From positions 558,001 to 622,000 of the forward strand of contig NZ_CP040889.1 of the NCBI RefSeq assembly GCF_006171285.1: DNA of 64,000 nucleotides, in the 5' to 3' direction. The notes under the pieces are model-generated. The model saw only the letters and a list, made by a program, of their open reading frames with translations. It ran no database searches and was not told the DNA's origin. Every line of letters begins with the position of its first letter. Positions within the stretch are counted from its first letter, which is position 1. Positions 39,768 to 52,831 of the stretch are shown one piece after another. The position numbers and the translations under genes were made by a program. The DNA is from Leclercia adecarboxylata (GTDB lineage Bacteria > Pseudomonadota > Gammaproteobacteria > Enterobacterales > Enterobacteriaceae).

Positions 39768-39979
39768 GGACGTTTCAGGGGCTGAACCAGCTGGGTCAGC
39801 CCTTCGGTTTTAATCAGTAACGTTAGCGCCATCAGCTCGCCAAGATGCCCGGCAGGAAATTGATCCTTACGGGCAAACCACAGCAGATACTCTTCCGGCA
39901 CATCAATCAGCCGTCGGCCTTTGTACTTGCCGAACGGCATTTCGGTGTTGGCTATCTCGATAAGCTGCGCTTTATCCAC
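39764..39979 (-). CDS. ypeB: YpeB, DUF3820 small protein
   Basis: A 71-aa soluble protein of the DUF3820 family, with MPFGKYKGRRLIDVPEEYLL and FPAGHLGELMALTLLIKTEG. It starts 1 nt after the ligA stop and is translated from the same message. E. coli YpeB is 72 aa. The FGKYKG motif also occurs in nucleic-acid-related proteins, which with ligA upstream hints at a DNA role; this is inference. Confidence 0.9.
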   Translation of the reverse strand: MDKAQLIEIANTEMPFGKYKGRRLIDVPEEYLLWFARKDQFPAGHLGELMALTLLIKTEGLTQLVQPLKRP

Positions 39980-39980
39980 G

Positions 39981-42005
<2,025 letters not shown>

Positions 42006-42011
42006 TTAATG

Positions 42012-42037
42012 AGAAAAACCCCCGACATGCGGGGGTT
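42012..42037 (-). terminator. Terminator between zipA and ligA
   Basis: CCCCCG, loop ACATG or its complement, CGGGGG, followed on the minus strand by TTTTTC. It would end or attenuate zipA transcription 28 nt after its stop. Confidence 0.8.
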
Positions 42038-42065
42038 GAGGAGGTGTGAAACAAAACGCTGACGT

Positions 42066-43049
42066 TTACGCGTTAGCTTCTTTAACTTCGCGGATGCGGT
42101 CCTGATATTCGCGCAGTTTCTGCGGCGTCATCATTCGACGCTGATCGTCGAGCACCATACCGCCGACTTCATCGGCGATGTGCTGGGCAGACTGCAGCAT
42201 CAGCTTAAAGTTTTGCAGTTCATCGCCATAAGACGGCACCTGCATAAAGATCGTAATACCCGGCGTGGTGAAATCACCGGTCATCTCAGGATCAAAGGTT
42301 CCCGGATTAACCATGTTCGCCAGGCTGAACAGCGAAGGACCGCTGCCATCAGGACTGAGATGGCGATGGAAAATATTCATGTCGCCAAACTTAAAGCCCG
42401 CCTGATGAATGCTGTTGAGCAGCACTTCACCGTTAATGGTCGTGCCCTGGTGGGCCGCCACGCTCATGACAATCACCGTCTCTTTACGCTGCGGTTTTTC
42501 AACCACTGGCGCAGCTTCGACAACCGGCTCTGGCTCTGCGACAGGCGCTGGGGCGGGTTGCGGCGCAGGAGCTACCGGCTGTGGAGCCTGCTGCACGACG
42601 GGTTGAGGCTGCGGCTGAGGTTCAGGCTGAGCGGCATACTGCGGCTGTTGCACCGGCTGCTGACGCACAGGTTCATGCTGCTGCGGTTGCTGCTGCGGCT
42701 GGTGTACCGGTTCGGCCACAGGCTGCGGCGCAGCCGGACGTGGCTGAGCAGATGCGTAAGGCGGCTGGTACTGATGCTGCGGAGGCTGACGAGGCGCTTC
42801 ATGCTCCCCATGGCCTGCGCCGGGCGCAGTATTAGCCCGATGAACGCGTACTTCACCCACACCCTCGTCTTCCGTCTCGTCGATATCGTCATCGCTATCG
42901 TCGTCACGGTTAGACTTCATGCGCTTCAGTGGGCGATCGCGAAACATAGAAGAGCGCTCTTTACGGCTGGTCCAGAAACCATGTACCAGTAAAGCGATTA
43001 TGGCGATCGCGCCAACAATGATTAATATCAGACGCAAATCCTGCATCAT
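42066..43049 (-). CDS. zipA: ZipA, FtsZ-anchoring division protein
   Basis: A 327-aa inner-membrane protein: N-terminal membrane anchor ([21 protein letters not shown]), charged region ([18 protein letters not shown]), a Pro/Gln-rich linker (about 75-180) and the globular FtsZ-binding domain (about 185-327; [20 protein letters not shown]). ATG 43049 (MMQDLRLIL) matches E. coli; the longer frame to 43100 is not supported. It is divergent from cysZ. Confidence 0.96.
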   Translation of the reverse strand: MMQDLRLILIIVGAIAIIALLVHGFWTSRKERSSMFRDRPLKRMKSNRDDDSDDDIDETEDEGVGEVRVHRANTAPGAGHGEHEAPRQPPQHQYQPPYASAQPRPAAPQPVAEPVHQPQQQPQQHEPVRQQPVQQPQYAAQPEPQPQPQPVVQQAPQPVAPAPQPAPAPVAEPEPVVEAAPVVEKPQRKETVIVMSVAAHQGTTINGEVLLNSIHQAGFKFGDMNIFHRHLSPDGSGPSLFSLANMVNPGTFDPEMTGDFTTPGITIFMQVPSYGDELQNFKLMLQSAQHIADEVGGMVLDDQRRMMTPQKLREYQDRIREVKEANA

Positions 43050-43279
43050 TATATTCTCTGTTGTTCTAACACCTTGCCACCACGGCAAACATTTACTCAC
43101 TAAGAGTATTTGCCGATTACGTCAAGTGCAAGTGCGTGCAGAGCATTCGCAGCATAAAGATGAACTAAATCGTGCTTTTTGCTGTTTTTTCGAACATTTC
43201 TGAACTGGTCAACGTGCCGCAACTGGCTAATATAGGCAGGCAATTTCACTGGTTGTGATAAAAGGAGCTCAACCTGGTT

Positions 43280-44041
43280 ATGGTTTCATCGACATCTTCC
43301 CCTCCACGCAGCGGCGTCTGGTACTTTTCCCAGGGCTGGAAACTGGTTTCATTGCCCGGCATCAGACGTTTTGTGATCCTGCCTCTGCTGATCAACATTC
43401 TGCTGATGGGTGGCGCCTTCTGGTGGCTGTTTACCCGCCTCGACACCTGGATCCCGGCGCTGATGAGCCATGTTCCCGACTGGCTGCAGTGGCTGAGCTA
43501 TCTGCTGTGGCCAATCGTTATCATTTCGGTTCTGCTGGTGTTTGGCTATTTCTTCTCGACCATTGCCAACTGGATTGCGGCCCCCTTTAACGGTCTGCTG
43601 GCCGAACAGCTTGAGGCCCGGCTGACGGGCGCCACGCCGCCTGACACCGGCGTGCTGGGTATCATGAAAGATCTGCCGCGCATCATGAAGCGCGAGTGGC
43701 AGAAGTTGGCGTGGTATCTGCCCCGCGCCATCGTGCTGCTGCTTCTCTACTTTATACCGGGGATCGGCCAGACCGTTGCGCCCGTGCTGTGGTTCCTGTT
43801 CAGCGCCTGGATGCTGGCCATTCAGTATTGCGACTACCCGTTCGATAACCATAAGGTACCGTTTAAAGAGATGCGCACTGCCTTGCGCAGCCGTAAGGTG
43901 GCCAATATGCAGTTTGGCGCGCTGACCAGCCTGTTCACCATGATTCCGTTCCTGAATCTTTTCATCATGCCGGTGGCGGTCTGCGGCGCGACGGCGATGT
44001 GGGTCGACTGTTATCGAGACAAACACGCGTTGTGGAAATAA
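43280..44041 (+). CDS. cysZ: CysZ, sulfate permease
   Basis: A 253-aa inner-membrane protein with EI24 fold that passes sulfate for cysteine synthesis. It shows several hydrophobic segments ([56 protein letters not shown]) and [13 protein letters not shown]. Same length and place as E. coli CysZ, 154 bp before cysK. Confidence 0.95.
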   Translation: MVSSTSSPPRSGVWYFSQGWKLVSLPGIRRFVILPLLINILLMGGAFWWLFTRLDTWIPALMSHVPDWLQWLSYLLWPIVIISVLLVFGYFFSTIANWIAAPFNGLLAEQLEARLTGATPPDTGVLGIMKDLPRIMKREWQKLAWYLPRAIVLLLLYFIPGIGQTVAPVLWFLFSAWMLAIQYCDYPFDNHKVPFKEMRTALRSRKVANMQFGALTSLFTMIPFLNLFIMPVAVCGATAMWVDCYRDKHALWK

Positions 44042-44049
44042 GTTAAAAA

Positions 44050-44073
44050 AAGGGGTGGCTTATGCCATCCCTT
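44050..44073 (+). terminator. cysZ terminator
   Basis: AGGGGTGGC, loop TTAT or similar, GCCATCCCT, with a preceding A-run and a TTATT tail, right after the cysZ stop. Confidence 0.7.
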
Positions 44074-44109
44074 ATTCCATACTGATCCCCATTATTTCCT
44101 TGCAGCATA

Positions 44110-44160
44110 TAGATATGCGAATTCCTTACTTCCCCATACTTTTGCAACAGGTATGCTGGG
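44110..44160 (+). promoter_or_regulatory. cysK promoter region (CysB-type)
   Basis: TATGCT (44152-44157) resembles the -10 of E. coli cysK; no -35 consensus is seen, as expected for a CysB-activated promoter, and ATTCCTTACTTCCCCATAC just upstream resembles the remembered CysB region. Direct evidence is limited to similarity. Confidence 0.5.
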
Positions 44161-44195
44161 TCGGTATCCCAATTTCAAACAGTTAAGGACAGGCC

Positions 44196-45167
44196 ATGAG
44201 TAAGATTTTTGAAGACAACTCGCTGACTATCGGTCACACGCCACTGGTTCGACTGAACCGTATTGGTAATGGACGCATTCTGGCTAAGGTGGAATCTCGT
44301 AACCCAAGCTTCAGCGTAAAATGCCGTATCGGTGCCAATATGATTTGGGATGCGGAAAAGCGTGGCGTGTTGAAGCCTGGCGTGGAGCTGGTTGAGCCAA
44401 CCAGCGGTAACACCGGGATCGCGCTGGCCTATGTTGCTGCAGCGCGCGGTTATAAGCTGACGCTGACCATGCCTGAGACCATGAGTATTGAACGCCGCAA
44501 GCTGCTGAAAGCCCTGGGCGCAAATCTGGTCTTAACCGAAGGCGCTAAAGGTATGAAAGGCGCGATTCAGAAAGCCGAAGAAATTGTTGCCAGCGATCCG
44601 GCGAAATATCTGCTGCTCCAGCAGTTCAGCAACCCGGCTAACCCGGAAATTCACGAGAAGACCACCGGTCCGGAAATCTGGGAAGATACCGACGGCCAGG
44701 TTGATGTCTTTATTTCAGGTGTGGGTACCGGCGGTACGCTGACTGGCGTTAGCCGCTATATTAAAGGCACGAAAGGTAAAAAGGATCTGATTACCGTTGC
44801 CGTTGAACCAACCGATTCTCCGGTTATTGCTCAGGCGCTGGCCGGTGAAGAGCTGAAGCCAGGCCCGCATAAAATTCAGGGTATCGGCGCGGGCTTTATT
44901 CCGGGCAACCTGGATCTGAAACTGATTGATAAAGTGGTGGCTATCACTAACGATGAAGCTATCTCTACCGCACGCCGCCTGATGGAAGAAGAAGGCATTC
45001 TGGCAGGTATCTCTTCCGGTGCTGCCGTCGCCGCCGCGCTGAAATTACTCGAAGATGAAACCTTTACCAATAAGAATATCGTGGTTATTCTTCCATCGTC
45101 GGGTGAGCGTTATTTAAGTACTGCACTGTTTGCCGATCTCTTTACCGAGAAAGAACTGCAACAGTAG
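44196..45167 (+). CDS. cysK: CysK, O-acetylserine sulfhydrylase A
   Basis: A 323-aa PLP enzyme making cysteine from O-acetylserine and sulfide. It has the PLP Lys in [18 protein letters not shown], substrate loop [15 protein letters not shown], phosphate cradle [15 protein letters not shown], and [10 protein letters not shown]. Same length as E. coli CysK. It is part of the CysB regulon here together with cysZ, cysM and cysPTWA. Confidence 0.97.
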   Translation: MSKIFEDNSLTIGHTPLVRLNRIGNGRILAKVESRNPSFSVKCRIGANMIWDAEKRGVLKPGVELVEPTSGNTGIALAYVAAARGYKLTLTMPETMSIERRKLLKALGANLVLTEGAKGMKGAIQKAEEIVASDPAKYLLLQQFSNPANPEIHEKTTGPEIWEDTDGQVDVFISGVGTGGTLTGVSRYIKGTKGKKDLITVAVEPTDSPVIAQALAGEELKPGPHKIQGIGAGFIPGNLDLKLIDKVVAITNDEAISTARRLMEEEGILAGISSGAAVAAALKLLEDETFTNKNIVVILPSSGERYLSTALFADLFTEKELQQ

Positions 45168-45189
45168 TGCCAGAATGTAAATATCGCGT

Positions 45190-45217
45190 AAAAAAGCACC
45201 CATATGGGTGCTTTTTT
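45190..45217 (+). terminator. cysK terminator
   Basis: GCACCCATATGGGTGC hairpin (45196-45211) with A5 before and T6 after, 22 bp from the cysK stop. Confidence 0.92.
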
Positions 45218-45344
45218 GTGGCCTGCTTCAAACTTTTATCTCTTCCGGCATTGCTCAACCCCGTTGGCTCTGGTATTTAAGCTGACAATTATTTTGAAGC
45301 ACGAAATTAATCGTTGCAGGAATTCCCGCTGCTGAATCGATTTT

Positions 45345-45515
45345 ATGATTTGGTTCAAGTCTTGCTTTCGCGGCATAATGTTTAATGTCGAGCGAGACGT
45401 CAGCAGCCTGACATGCCAGCACCGGATATGTTTGACACTTTGGTGTCACGTGCCGTTGAGCCGGTGCTAACAATACAGGCTAAAGTCCTGCCGCCAGGCT
45501 AGACTTTAGTTCCAC
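45345..45515 (+). promoter_or_regulatory. ptsH promoters P0 and P1 with CRP-like site
   Basis: The 378-bp cysK-ptsH gap holds the cysK terminator, then TTTTATGATTTGGTTCAAG (CRP-site position in E. coli P0), CATAAT (45374-45379) as P0 -10, and TAGACT (45500-45505) as P1 -10 within CAGGCTAAAG to GCTAGACTTTAG. The match is to the E. coli pts promoter region as I remember it. Confidence 0.6.
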
Positions 45516-45545
45516 AACACTAAACCAATAAGTTGGGGAAATACA

Positions 45546-45803
45546 ATGTTCCAGCAAGAAGTTACCATTACCGCTCCGAACGGTCTGCACACCCGCCCTG
45601 CTGCTCAGTTTGTTAAAGAAGCAAAAGGCTTCACTTCTGAGATCACTGTGACTTCCAACGGCAAAAGCGCGAGCGCAAAAAGCCTGTTCAAACTGCAGAC
45701 TCTGGGTCTGACTCAGGGCACCGTTGTGACCATCTCCGCTGAAGGCGAAGACGAGCAGAAAGCAGTTGAGCATCTGGTAAAACTGATGGCTGAGCTCGAG
45801 TAA
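45546..45803 (+). CDS. ptsH: HPr, phosphocarrier protein
   Basis: An 85-aa cytoplasmic phosphocarrier of the sugar phosphotransferase system. His15 ([11 protein letters not shown]) takes phosphate from enzyme I and gives it to EIIA domains; Ser46 is present ([10 protein letters not shown]). Same length as E. coli HPr. First gene of ptsHI-crr; ptsI starts 44 bp on. Confidence 0.98.
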
Positions 45804-45847
45804 GTTTCCGGGTTCTTTTAAATATCAGTCACAAGTAAGGTAGGGTT

Positions 45848-47575
45848 ATGATTTCAGGCATTTTAGCATCCCCGGGTATCGCTTTCGGCAAAGCACTGCT
45901 GCTGAAAGAAGACGAGATCGTCATCGACCGGAAAAAAATTTCTGCTGATAAGGTAAATCAGGAAGTTGAACGTTTTCTGAGCGGCCGTGCAAAAGCATCT
46001 GCGCAGCTGGAAACGATCAAAACTAAAGCTGGCGAAACTTTCGGTGAAGAAAAAGAAGCCATCTTCGAAGGGCACATCATGTTGCTCGAAGATGAGGAGC
46101 TTGAGCAGGAAATCATAGCCCTGATTAAAGATAAAGGCATGACGGCGGATGCCGCTGCGCATGAAGTTATCGAAGGTCAGGCAACTGCCCTGGAAGAGCT
46201 GGACGATGAATACCTGAAAGAGCGTGCGGCTGACGTGCGTGATATCGGTAAGCGCCTGCTGCGCAACATCCTCGGCCTTGCCATCATCGATCTGAGCGCC
46301 ATTCAGGATGAAGTTATTCTGGTTGCTGCTGACCTGACCCCGTCAGAAACCGCACAGCTGAACCTGAACAAGGTGCTGGGTTTCATCACTGACGCCGGTG
46401 GCCGTACCTCCCACACCTCTATCATGGCGCGTTCTCTGGAGCTGCCAGCCATCGTGGGTACCGGTAGCGTCACCGCTCAGGTTAAAAACGACGACTATCT
46501 GATTCTGGATGCCGTAAACAATCTGGTTTACGTCAACCCAACTAACGAAGAGATCGAAAAACTGCGCGCGGTTCAGGAGCAGGTTGCGACTGAAAAAGCG
46601 GAGCTGGCTAAGCTGAAAGATCTGCCAGCCATCACCCTGGATGGTCATCAGGTTGAAGTGTGCGCAAACATCGGTACCGTTCGCGACGTCGATGGCGCTG
46701 AGCGCAACGGCGCGGAAGGTGTTGGTCTCTATCGTACTGAATTCCTGTTCATGGACCGTGACGCCCTGCCAACCGAAGAAGAGCAGTTCGCTGCCTATAA
46801 AGCGGTTGCTGAAGCCTGTGGCTCCCAGGCCGTTATCGTCCGTACCATGGACATCGGTGGCGACAAAGAGCTGCCGTACATGAACTTCCCGAAAGAAGAG
46901 AACCCGTTCCTGGGCTGGCGTGCCGTGCGTATCGCGATGGATCGTAAAGAGATCCTGCGCGACCAGGTCCGCGCTATCCTGCGTGCGTCCGCTTTCGGTA
47001 AGCTGCGCATCATGTTCCCGATGATCATCTCTGTTGAAGAAGTGCGCGCACTGAAGAAAGAGATTGAGATCTACAAACAGGAACTGCGTGACGAAGGTAA
47101 AGCATTCGATGAATCCATCGAAGTTGGCGTGATGGTGGAAACCCCAGCCGCAGCAACGATTGCCCGTCATTTAGCGAAAGAAGTCGATTTCTTTAGTATT
47201 GGTACCAACGATTTAACCCAGTACACCCTGGCAGTTGACCGTGGTAATGATATGATTTCACATCTTTACCAGCCAATGTCACCGTCCGTCCTGACGCTTA
47301 TCAAGCAAGTTATTGATGCTTCTCATGCGGAAGGCAAATGGACTGGTATGTGTGGTGAGCTTGCAGGCGACGAACGTGCTACACTTCTGTTGCTGGGTAT
47401 GGGTCTGGACGAATTCTCTATGAGCGCCATTTCCATCCCGCGCATTAAGAAGATCATCCGTAACACGAACTTCGAAGATGCGAAGGTATTAGCAGAGCAG
47501 GCTCTTGCTCAACCGACAACGGACGAGTTAATGACGCTGGTTAACAAGTTCATTGAAGAAAAAACAATCTGCTAA
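45848..47575 (+). CDS. ptsI: Enzyme I of the phosphotransferase system
   Basis: A 575-aa PEP:HPr phosphotransferase. The N-domain carries the phospho-His in [15 protein letters not shown]; the C-terminal PEP-binding barrel has [43 protein letters not shown] and the catalytic Cys in [10 protein letters not shown]. Same length as E. coli. It starts PTS phosphotransfer to HPr. Confidence 0.98.
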   Translation: MISGILASPGIAFGKALLLKEDEIVIDRKKISADKVNQEVERFLSGRAKASAQLETIKTKAGETFGEEKEAIFEGHIMLLEDEELEQEIIALIKDKGMTADAAAHEVIEGQATALEELDDEYLKERAADVRDIGKRLLRNILGLAIIDLSAIQDEVILVAADLTPSETAQLNLNKVLGFITDAGGRTSHTSIMARSLELPAIVGTGSVTAQVKNDDYLILDAVNNLVYVNPTNEEIEKLRAVQEQVATEKAELAKLKDLPAITLDGHQVEVCANIGTVRDVDGAERNGAEGVGLYRTEFLFMDRDALPTEEEQFAAYKAVAEACGSQAVIVRTMDIGGDKELPYMNFPKEENPFLGWRAVRIAMDRKEILRDQVRAILRASAFGKLRIMFPMIISVEEVRALKKEIEIYKQELRDEGKAFDESIEVGVMVETPAAATIARHLAKEVDFFSIGTNDLTQYTLAVDRGNDMISHLYQPMSPSVLTLIKQVIDASHAEGKWTGMCGELAGDERATLLLLGMGLDEFSMSAISIPRIKKIIRNTNFEDAKVLAEQALAQPTTDELMTLVNKFIEEKTIC

Positions 47576-47618
47576 TCCACGAGATGCGGCCCAATTTACT
47601 GCTTAGGAGAGATGGCTA

Positions 47619-48122
47619 ATGGGGTTATTTAGTAAACTGTTCGGTGACAAAGGCAACAACGACACCGGAACTATTGAGATTGTTGCTCCGCTGTCTGGTG
47701 AAATCGTCAACATCGAAGACGTGCCGGATGTCGTGTTTGCAGAGAAAATCGTGGGTGATGGCATTGCTATCAAACCAACCGGTAACAAAATGGTTGCACC
47801 GGTAGATGGTACCATCGGTAAGATCTTTGAAACCAACCACGCATTCTCTATCGAATCTGATAGCGGTATTGAGCTGTTCGTTCACTTCGGTATCGACACC
47901 GTCGAGCTGAAAGGCGAAGGCTTCAAGCGTATCGCTGAAGAAGGCCAGCGCGTTAAAGTTGGCGACCCGGTTATTGAATTCGATCTGCCACTGCTGGAAG
48001 AGAAAGCCAAGTCTACCCTGACTCCGGTTGTTATCTCCAACATGGACGAAATCAAAGAACTGATCAAACTGTCCGGCAGCGTTACCGTGGGTGAAACCCC
48101 GGTTATCCGCATCAAAAAGTAA
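47619..48122 (+). CDS. crr: EIIA-Glc, PTS component and regulator
   Basis: A 167-aa glucose-specific EIIA that passes phosphate from HPr to PtsG and, by its phosphorylation state, controls adenylate cyclase and inducer exclusion. The active His lies in [13 protein letters not shown]; its partner His is in NHAFSIES. It is 2 residues shorter than E. coli (169), the difference falling in the N-terminal membrane-binding tail ([15 protein letters not shown]). An AGGAGA precedes the start. Confidence 0.97.
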   Translation: MGLFSKLFGDKGNNDTGTIEIVAPLSGEIVNIEDVPDVVFAEKIVGDGIAIKPTGNKMVAPVDGTIGKIFETNHAFSIESDSGIELFVHFGIDTVELKGEGFKRIAEEGQRVKVGDPVIEFDLPLLEEKAKSTLTPVVISNMDEIKELIKLSGSVTVGETPVIRIKK

Positions 48123-48140
48123 TTTTTAGCCGCACAGAGA

Positions 48141-48168
48141 AATGGCGCCTTCGGGCGCCATTTTTGTT
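48141..48168. terminator. Terminator between crr and pdxK
   Basis: AATGGCGCC, loop TTCG, GGCGCCATT, then TTTG; between convergent genes. Confidence 0.9.
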
Positions 48169-48170
48169 TG

Positions 48171-49007
48171 TTACGCGGGTAAAACCAGCTCGTCGTAACC
48201 CTTCTCCTGGGTGTACTGCATGACCTGCGTCACCCTGTCCCCTGCCCGGCTTATCGCCGCCGCCACGCTCTCCTGCTGTACCAGCGCACTCACCAGCTCA
48301 GAACAGAAGAGATCGCCGGTGCCTTTCAGATCGGCTTTGATACGTGGGTGCGCGCTGACCGTCACGTTATCGTGGGAAACCAGCACCACATGAATAGCGT
48401 CCGCATCGCCACTTACAGGGGCGCTGGTGATCGCCACCCACTGCAGGGTATCGGAAAGCAGCCCTTTTGCGGCGGCAATGGCGCTGTCGTTATCGCGACA
48501 GGTTTTTCCGCTGAGCACTTCCAGCTCGTAGACGTTCGGCGTAATCCCCTGCGCCAGCGGCAGCAGATGCTGGCGGTAGGCTTCCGGGATTTCGGGTTTA
48601 ACGTAGGTTCCGCTGTCGGTGTCGCCAATCACCGGATCGACCAGAATAAGCAGGTCGGGATGCTGCACCTTCACCGCGCGCAGCCAGTTTGCCAGCAGGA
48701 TAATCTGGCTGGCGCTGCCCATATAGCCGGTAGTGACCGCCTTCAGCTCGCGCAAAATGTCACGCTCTTCCAGCGCTTTCAGGTAACCGCTGAACCATTC
48801 GTCGGGGATCACCCCGCCGTAAAAGGTGTCGTAGTGCGGAGTATTACTGAACAGCACCGTCGGGACCGCCGTCACGTTAAGACGATGCTGGCGGATATTG
48901 GGTACCGCAATGCTGTTACCCACGCTGCCGTACACCACCTGGGACTGAACCGCCACAATATCGCTCTGCTGCGCCCGGGTTTTATCCCGGAATAAAATCA
49001 TCTCCAT
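48171..49007 (-). CDS. pdxK: PdxK, pyridoxal/pyridoxine kinase
   Basis: A 278-aa ribokinase-family kinase phosphorylating B6 vitamers, slightly shorter than E. coli PdxK (283) at the C-terminus. Features: [44 protein letters not shown] and the catalytic GTGD in [13 protein letters not shown]. It begins 5 nt after the cysM stop on the same strand. E. coli has yfeK and yfeS between the two, so here pdxK can be read together with the PLP-dependent cysM. Confidence 0.94.
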   Translation of the reverse strand: MEMILFRDKTRAQQSDIVAVQSQVVYGSVGNSIAVPNIRQHRLNVTAVPTVLFSNTPHYDTFYGGVIPDEWFSGYLKALEERDILRELKAVTTGYMGSASQIILLANWLRAVKVQHPDLLILVDPVIGDTDSGTYVKPEIPEAYRQHLLPLAQGITPNVYELEVLSGKTCRDNDSAIAAAKGLLSDTLQWVAITSAPVSGDADAIHVVLVSHDNVTVSAHPRIKADLKGTGDLFCSELVSALVQQESVAAAISRAGDRVTQVMQYTQEKGYDELVLPA

Positions 49008-49012
49008 CGCGT

Positions 49013-49924
49013 TTAGATCCCTGCGCCCTGCGCATAGCTCTCCTCACCAAAGACGCCGGTAGATAAATAGCGATCGCCGCGATCGCAGATGATCGCCACG
49101 ACTACCGCGCCGGGCACTGCCTCTGCAATCCGCAGTGCACCCGCTACCGCGCCGCCAGAACTGACGCCGCAGAAAACGCCTTCGCGCACGGCCAGTTCAC
49201 GCATGGTATTTTCCGCCTCGCGCTGGTGAATATCCAGCACCTGGTCCACAAGCTGGGCATTAAAGATGCCCGGCATGTACTCCGCAGGCCAGCGGCGAAT
49301 ACCCGGGATGCTGCTGCCCTCTTCCGGCTGCAGGCCGACAATGGTGACCGCCTTTTCCTGCTCGCGCAGAAAACGGGAGACACCGGTGATGGTGCCCGTG
49401 GTGCCCATGCTGGAGACGAAATGGGTGATGCGCCCTTCGGTCTGCTGCCAGATCTCCGGCCCGGTGGTGGTGTAATGCGCGTAGGGGTTATCAGGATTAT
49501 TGAACTGATCGAGCAGCTTGCCTTCACCGCGCTCAGCCATCGCTTGCGCTAAATCGCGCGCCCCTTCCATGCCCTGCTCTTTGGTCACCAGAATCAGCTC
49601 GGCACCGTAAGCGCGCATCGCGGCACGGCGCTCCTGGCTCATGTTGTCCGGCATCAGCAGCTTCATGCGGTAGCCTTTAAGCGCGGCAATCATCGCCAGC
49701 GCAATGCCGGTATTCCCGCTGGTCGCCTCGATCAGCACATCGCCCGGTTTGATTTCTCCGCGCTTTTCCGCCTGGACAATCATCGACAGCGCAGCCCGAT
49801 CCTTGACCGAACCCGCCGGGTTGTTGCCTTCCAGTTTGATCCAGATTTCGCTGCCGTTGTCCGGCCCCATGCGCTGCAGTTTGATCAGGGGGGTGTTGCC
49901 GATGGTTTGTTCGAGTGTATTCAC
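49013..49924 (-). CDS. cysM: CysM, O-acetylserine sulfhydrylase B
   Basis: A 303-aa PLP enzyme that makes cysteine or, with thiosulfate, S-sulfocysteine. It has the PLP Lys in [47 protein letters not shown] and [13 protein letters not shown]. Same length as E. coli CysM. It is downstream of cysPTWA with a REP pair between, as last cys gene before pdxK. Confidence 0.96.
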   Translation of the reverse strand: MNTLEQTIGNTPLIKLQRMGPDNGSEIWIKLEGNNPAGSVKDRAALSMIVQAEKRGEIKPGDVLIEATSGNTGIALAMIAALKGYRMKLLMPDNMSQERRAAMRAYGAELILVTKEQGMEGARDLAQAMAERGEGKLLDQFNNPDNPYAHYTTTGPEIWQQTEGRITHFVSSMGTTGTITGVSRFLREQEKAVTIVGLQPEEGSSIPGIRRWPAEYMPGIFNAQLVDQVLDIHQREAENTMRELAVREGVFCGVSSGGAVAGALRIAEAVPGAVVVAIICDRGDRYLSTGVFGEESYAQGAGI

Positions 49925-49944
49925 GATTTTTACTCAATAAAAAA

Positions 49945-50022
49945 GCCGGGTGGCGCTTCGCTTACCCGGCCTACATCCGTATTTTTGTAGGCCCGGTAAG
50001 CGTAGCGCCACCGGGCGATAAA
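49945..50022. repeat. BIME-like pair of REP elements between cysM and cysA
   Basis: GCCGGGTGGCGCTTCGCTTA (from 49946) and its inverted partner ending GTAGCGCCACCGGGC (to about 50017) face each other around a TACATCCGTATTTTTGTA spacer. This is the normal layout of enterobacterial REP/BIME elements; it can stabilise the upstream cysPTWA mRNA. Confidence 0.85.
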
Positions 50023-50038
50023 CATGGTCAATAAACTA

Positions 50039-51133
50039 TCAGGCAGATTCCGCCAGAGCAAGATCTCCCCGCGTCTCGATGCGATCATTATCGTGATAAA
50101 TACGCGCGTGTTGCAGACCGACAAACAGGCGTTCACCGCGGTATGGCGGCTCTTCGTCGCGCATCACCACCGTCAGCGGTTCGCTGTACCAGCCGAGCGG
50201 CTGCACCACCAGCTGGGTATAGTGACCTTTCGGGCTGGCTTCCAGCACCTGTACCGGCAGCGGCGAGTCGAGGCTGGTGCGGCGGCTGACGTCCACTTCC
50301 CACGGGCGCAGGAAGAGATCCACCGGCCCCTGATACGCAGGCGTATAGCCGAGCGGCCAGCGGTGGGCGCCGACGTGGAACTGACCGCCGCGGATGTTGC
50401 CGTGCAGACGGTTCACTTCGCCCATAAACTCCAGCACGAAGCGGGTTGCCGGCTCGCGCCACAGTTGATCGGGTTCGTCGACCTGTTCGATATTCCCCTG
50501 GCTCATCACCACCACCCGGTCGGCCACTTCCATCGCCTCTTCCTGATCGTGGGTGACGAAGACGCTGGTGAACTTCAGCTCTTCGTGCAGCTGACGCAGC
50601 CAGCGGCGCAGCTCTTTACGCACCTGCGCATCCAGCGCGCCAAAAGGTTCATCAAGCAGCAGAATTTGCGGCTCTACCGCCAGGGCACGGGCCAGGGCCA
50701 CGCGCTGTTTCTGGCCACCGGACAGCTGCGCCGGATAGCGATCGGCCAGGTGAGCCAGCTGCACCATCTCCAGCAGTTTTGTGACTTTCGCCTTGATGGT
50801 CGCGGCGTCCGGGCGTTCACGACGCGGCAGCACCGTCAGGCCAAAGGCGATGTTGTCGAACACCGTCATATGGCGGAACAGGGCGTAATGCTGGAACACG
50901 AATCCCACCTTACGGTCGCGCGCGTGCAGGCGGCTGACGTCGGTGCCGTGGAAACGTATGTGCCCGCTGGTCTGATGCTCCAGACCGGCGATAATACGCA
51001 GCAGCGTGGTTTTCCCGGAGCCAGATGGCCCCAGCAGCGCCACCATTTGTCCGGAAGGGATATCCAGTGAGATATCATTCAGCACCTGGGTGCGACCAAA
51101 AGACTTCTTAATATTGGCAATCTCAATGCTCAT
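50039..51133 (-). CDS. cysA: CysA, sulfate/thiosulfate ABC transporter ATPase
   Basis: A 364-aa ATPase that powers sulfate and thiosulfate import. It has Walker [17 protein letters not shown], signature [16 protein letters not shown], Walker [12 protein letters not shown], switch His in FVTHDQEEA, and a C-terminal TOBE-like regulatory domain (about 240-364). It overlaps the end of cysW by 11 nt. Confidence 0.97.
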   Translation of the reverse strand: MSIEIANIKKSFGRTQVLNDISLDIPSGQMVALLGPSGSGKTTLLRIIAGLEHQTSGHIRFHGTDVSRLHARDRKVGFVFQHYALFRHMTVFDNIAFGLTVLPRRERPDAATIKAKVTKLLEMVQLAHLADRYPAQLSGGQKQRVALARALAVEPQILLLDEPFGALDAQVRKELRRWLRQLHEELKFTSVFVTHDQEEAMEVADRVVVMSQGNIEQVDEPDQLWREPATRFVLEFMGEVNRLHGNIRGGQFHVGAHRWPLGYTPAYQGPVDLFLRPWEVDVSRRTSLDSPLPVQVLEASPKGHYTQLVVQPLGWYSEPLTVVMRDEEPPYRGERLFVGLQHARIYHDNDRIETRGDLALAESA

Positions 51134-51998
51134 GATTTCCCTCCTGATGCTGGCGTTTTTCCTGATTCTCTAAACGCCACTGCACCATACTCTTTAAAAA
51201 CAGGGTCAAGATAGCCATCAGCGTTAGCAACGCTGCGGCAGTAAACGAGCCGATGGTGTTGTAGTCTTGCTGCAGCAACTCAATCTGTAACGGCAGCGAC
51301 AGGGTTTCGCCGCGGATCGAGCCGGACACTACCGACACCGCGCCAAACTCGCCAATCGCGCGGGCGTTGGTCAATACCACGCCATACAGCAGCGCCCAGC
51401 GGATGTTAGGCAGGGTGACGCGGCGGAACATCTGCCAGCCGGATGCGCCCAGCAGAACCGCCGCTTCGTCTTCGTTGCTGCCCTGACTTAACATCACCGG
51501 CACCAGCTCACGCACTACAAACGGACAGGTGACAAAGACCGTGACCAGCACCATGCCCGGCCAGGCGAACATGATCTGCAGGTTATGTTCATCCAGCCAG
51601 CCGCCCAGCGGGCCATTGGAGCCGTAGAACAGCAGATAGACCAGACCGGCGACCACCGGCGAGACCGCGAACGGAATGTCCAGCAGGGTCAGCAGCAGCT
51701 GGCGGCCCGGGAAGTCAAAGCGCGTCACCAGCCAGGCCAGCAGGATGCCAAACACCAGGTTCACCGGCACGGTAATAAGGGCAATCATGACCGTCAGCCA
51801 GATCGCATGCAGCATATCCGGATCGGCCAGGTTTTGCAGCGCGGGCATAATCCCCTTGCTGAACGCCTGGACAAAGATGTAGACCATCGGCACGACCAGT
51901 ATGAAGGCCGATACCAGCACGCCGGTGCCAATCAGCACCCACTTTCCCCAGTTAATGCGGGGGGCGTCGTAGCGTTTCAATTGAGTAACTTCCGCCAT
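51123..51998 (-). CDS. cysW: CysW, sulfate/thiosulfate permease subunit
   Basis: A 291-aa inner-membrane ABC permease with six helices. The EAA-type coupling loop is [23 protein letters not shown]. Same length as E. coli CysW. It shares one base with the stop of cysT and overlaps cysA, so the three are translated in tight coupling. Confidence 0.96.
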   Translation of the reverse strand: MAEVTQLKRYDAPRINWGKWVLIGTGVLVSAFILVVPMVYIFVQAFSKGIMPALQNLADPDMLHAIWLTVMIALITVPVNLVFGILLAWLVTRFDFPGRQLLLTLLDIPFAVSPVVAGLVYLLFYGSNGPLGGWLDEHNLQIMFAWPGMVLVTVFVTCPFVVRELVPVMLSQGSNEDEAAVLLGASGWQMFRRVTLPNIRWALLYGVVLTNARAIGEFGAVSVVSGSIRGETLSLPLQIELLQQDYNTIGSFTAAALLTLMAILTLFLKSMVQWRLENQEKRQHQEGNHEH

Positions 51999-52831
51999 TA
52001 GTGACCTACCACGCGTCGACCAAAGCGACTTTGCAGAGTGTTAATCGAGAACAGCAGCAGCAGCGAGGCTGCGAGGATCACCGAGGCAATGGCGCTCGCC
52101 GCCGGGTAATCAAACTCCTGCAAACGGACAAAAATCATCAGCGAGGTCACTTCAGTTTTCCACGCGATGTTACCGGCGATAAAAATCACCGCGCCGAACT
52201 CACCGAGGCTGCGGGTGAACGACAGCGCCACGCCTGCCAGCAGAGCCGGAGAGAGCTCGGGCATAACCACTTTGCGGAAACTCTGCCAGCGCGTCGCGCC
52301 CAGGGTCTCTGCCGCTTCTTCGTATTCCGGACCTAACTCTTCCAGCACAGGCTGCACGGTACGCACCACAAACGGGATGCTGGTAAAGGCCATCGCCACC
52401 GCAATGCCGAGCCAGGTGTAGGTCACTTTGATATCAAACTTCGCCAGCCACTCGCCGTAAAAACCGTTAACGGAGAACAGCGAAGCGAGCGTTAAGCCCG
52501 CCACCGCCGTCGGCAGCGCGAAGGGTAAATCCATCAGCGCATCCAGCAGCGTGCGGCCCGGGAAGCGGTAGCGGGTTAAGATCCACGCCATCAGCAGGCC
52601 GAACACGCCGTTAAAGATAGAAGCGACAAACGCCGACAGCAGCGTCACTTTATAGGCCGCCACCACCTGCGGGTTGCTGATCACCTCCCAGTACTGGGAC
52701 CAGCTCATCTCAGAGAGCTGAACCACCAGCGCGCTGAGCGGTAATAACAAAATCAGACAGACGAACAGCAGGCTGGTCCCGAGGCTTAAGGTAAAGCCCG
52801 GCAGCACACGTCTGGAGGAAACTGCAAACAT
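51998..52831 (-). CDS. cysT: CysT (CysU), sulfate/thiosulfate permease subunit
   Basis: A 277-aa inner-membrane ABC permease with six helices, the second half of the CysTW channel. Coupling loop EEAAETLGATRWQSFRKVVMPEL. Same length as E. coli. It shares a base with the cysP stop. Confidence 0.96.
   Translation of the reverse strand: MFAVSSRRVLPGFTLSLGTSLLFVCLILLLPLSALVVQLSEMSWSQYWEVISNPQVVAAYKVTLLSAFVASIFNGVFGLLMAWILTRYRFPGRTLLDALMDLPFALPTAVAGLTLASLFSVNGFYGEWLAKFDIKVTYTWLGIAVAMAFTSIPFVVRTVQPVLEELGPEYEEAAETLGATRWQSFRKVVMPELSPALLAGVALSFTRSLGEFGAVIFIAGNIAWKTEVTSLMIFVRLQEFDYPAASAIASVILAASLLLLFSINTLQSRFGRRVVGH

Noticed and set aside
49945-50022. Small RNA gene between cysM and cysA
   Set aside because: The inverted pair has REP sequence and layout; no promoter or terminator for an independent RNA is visible.
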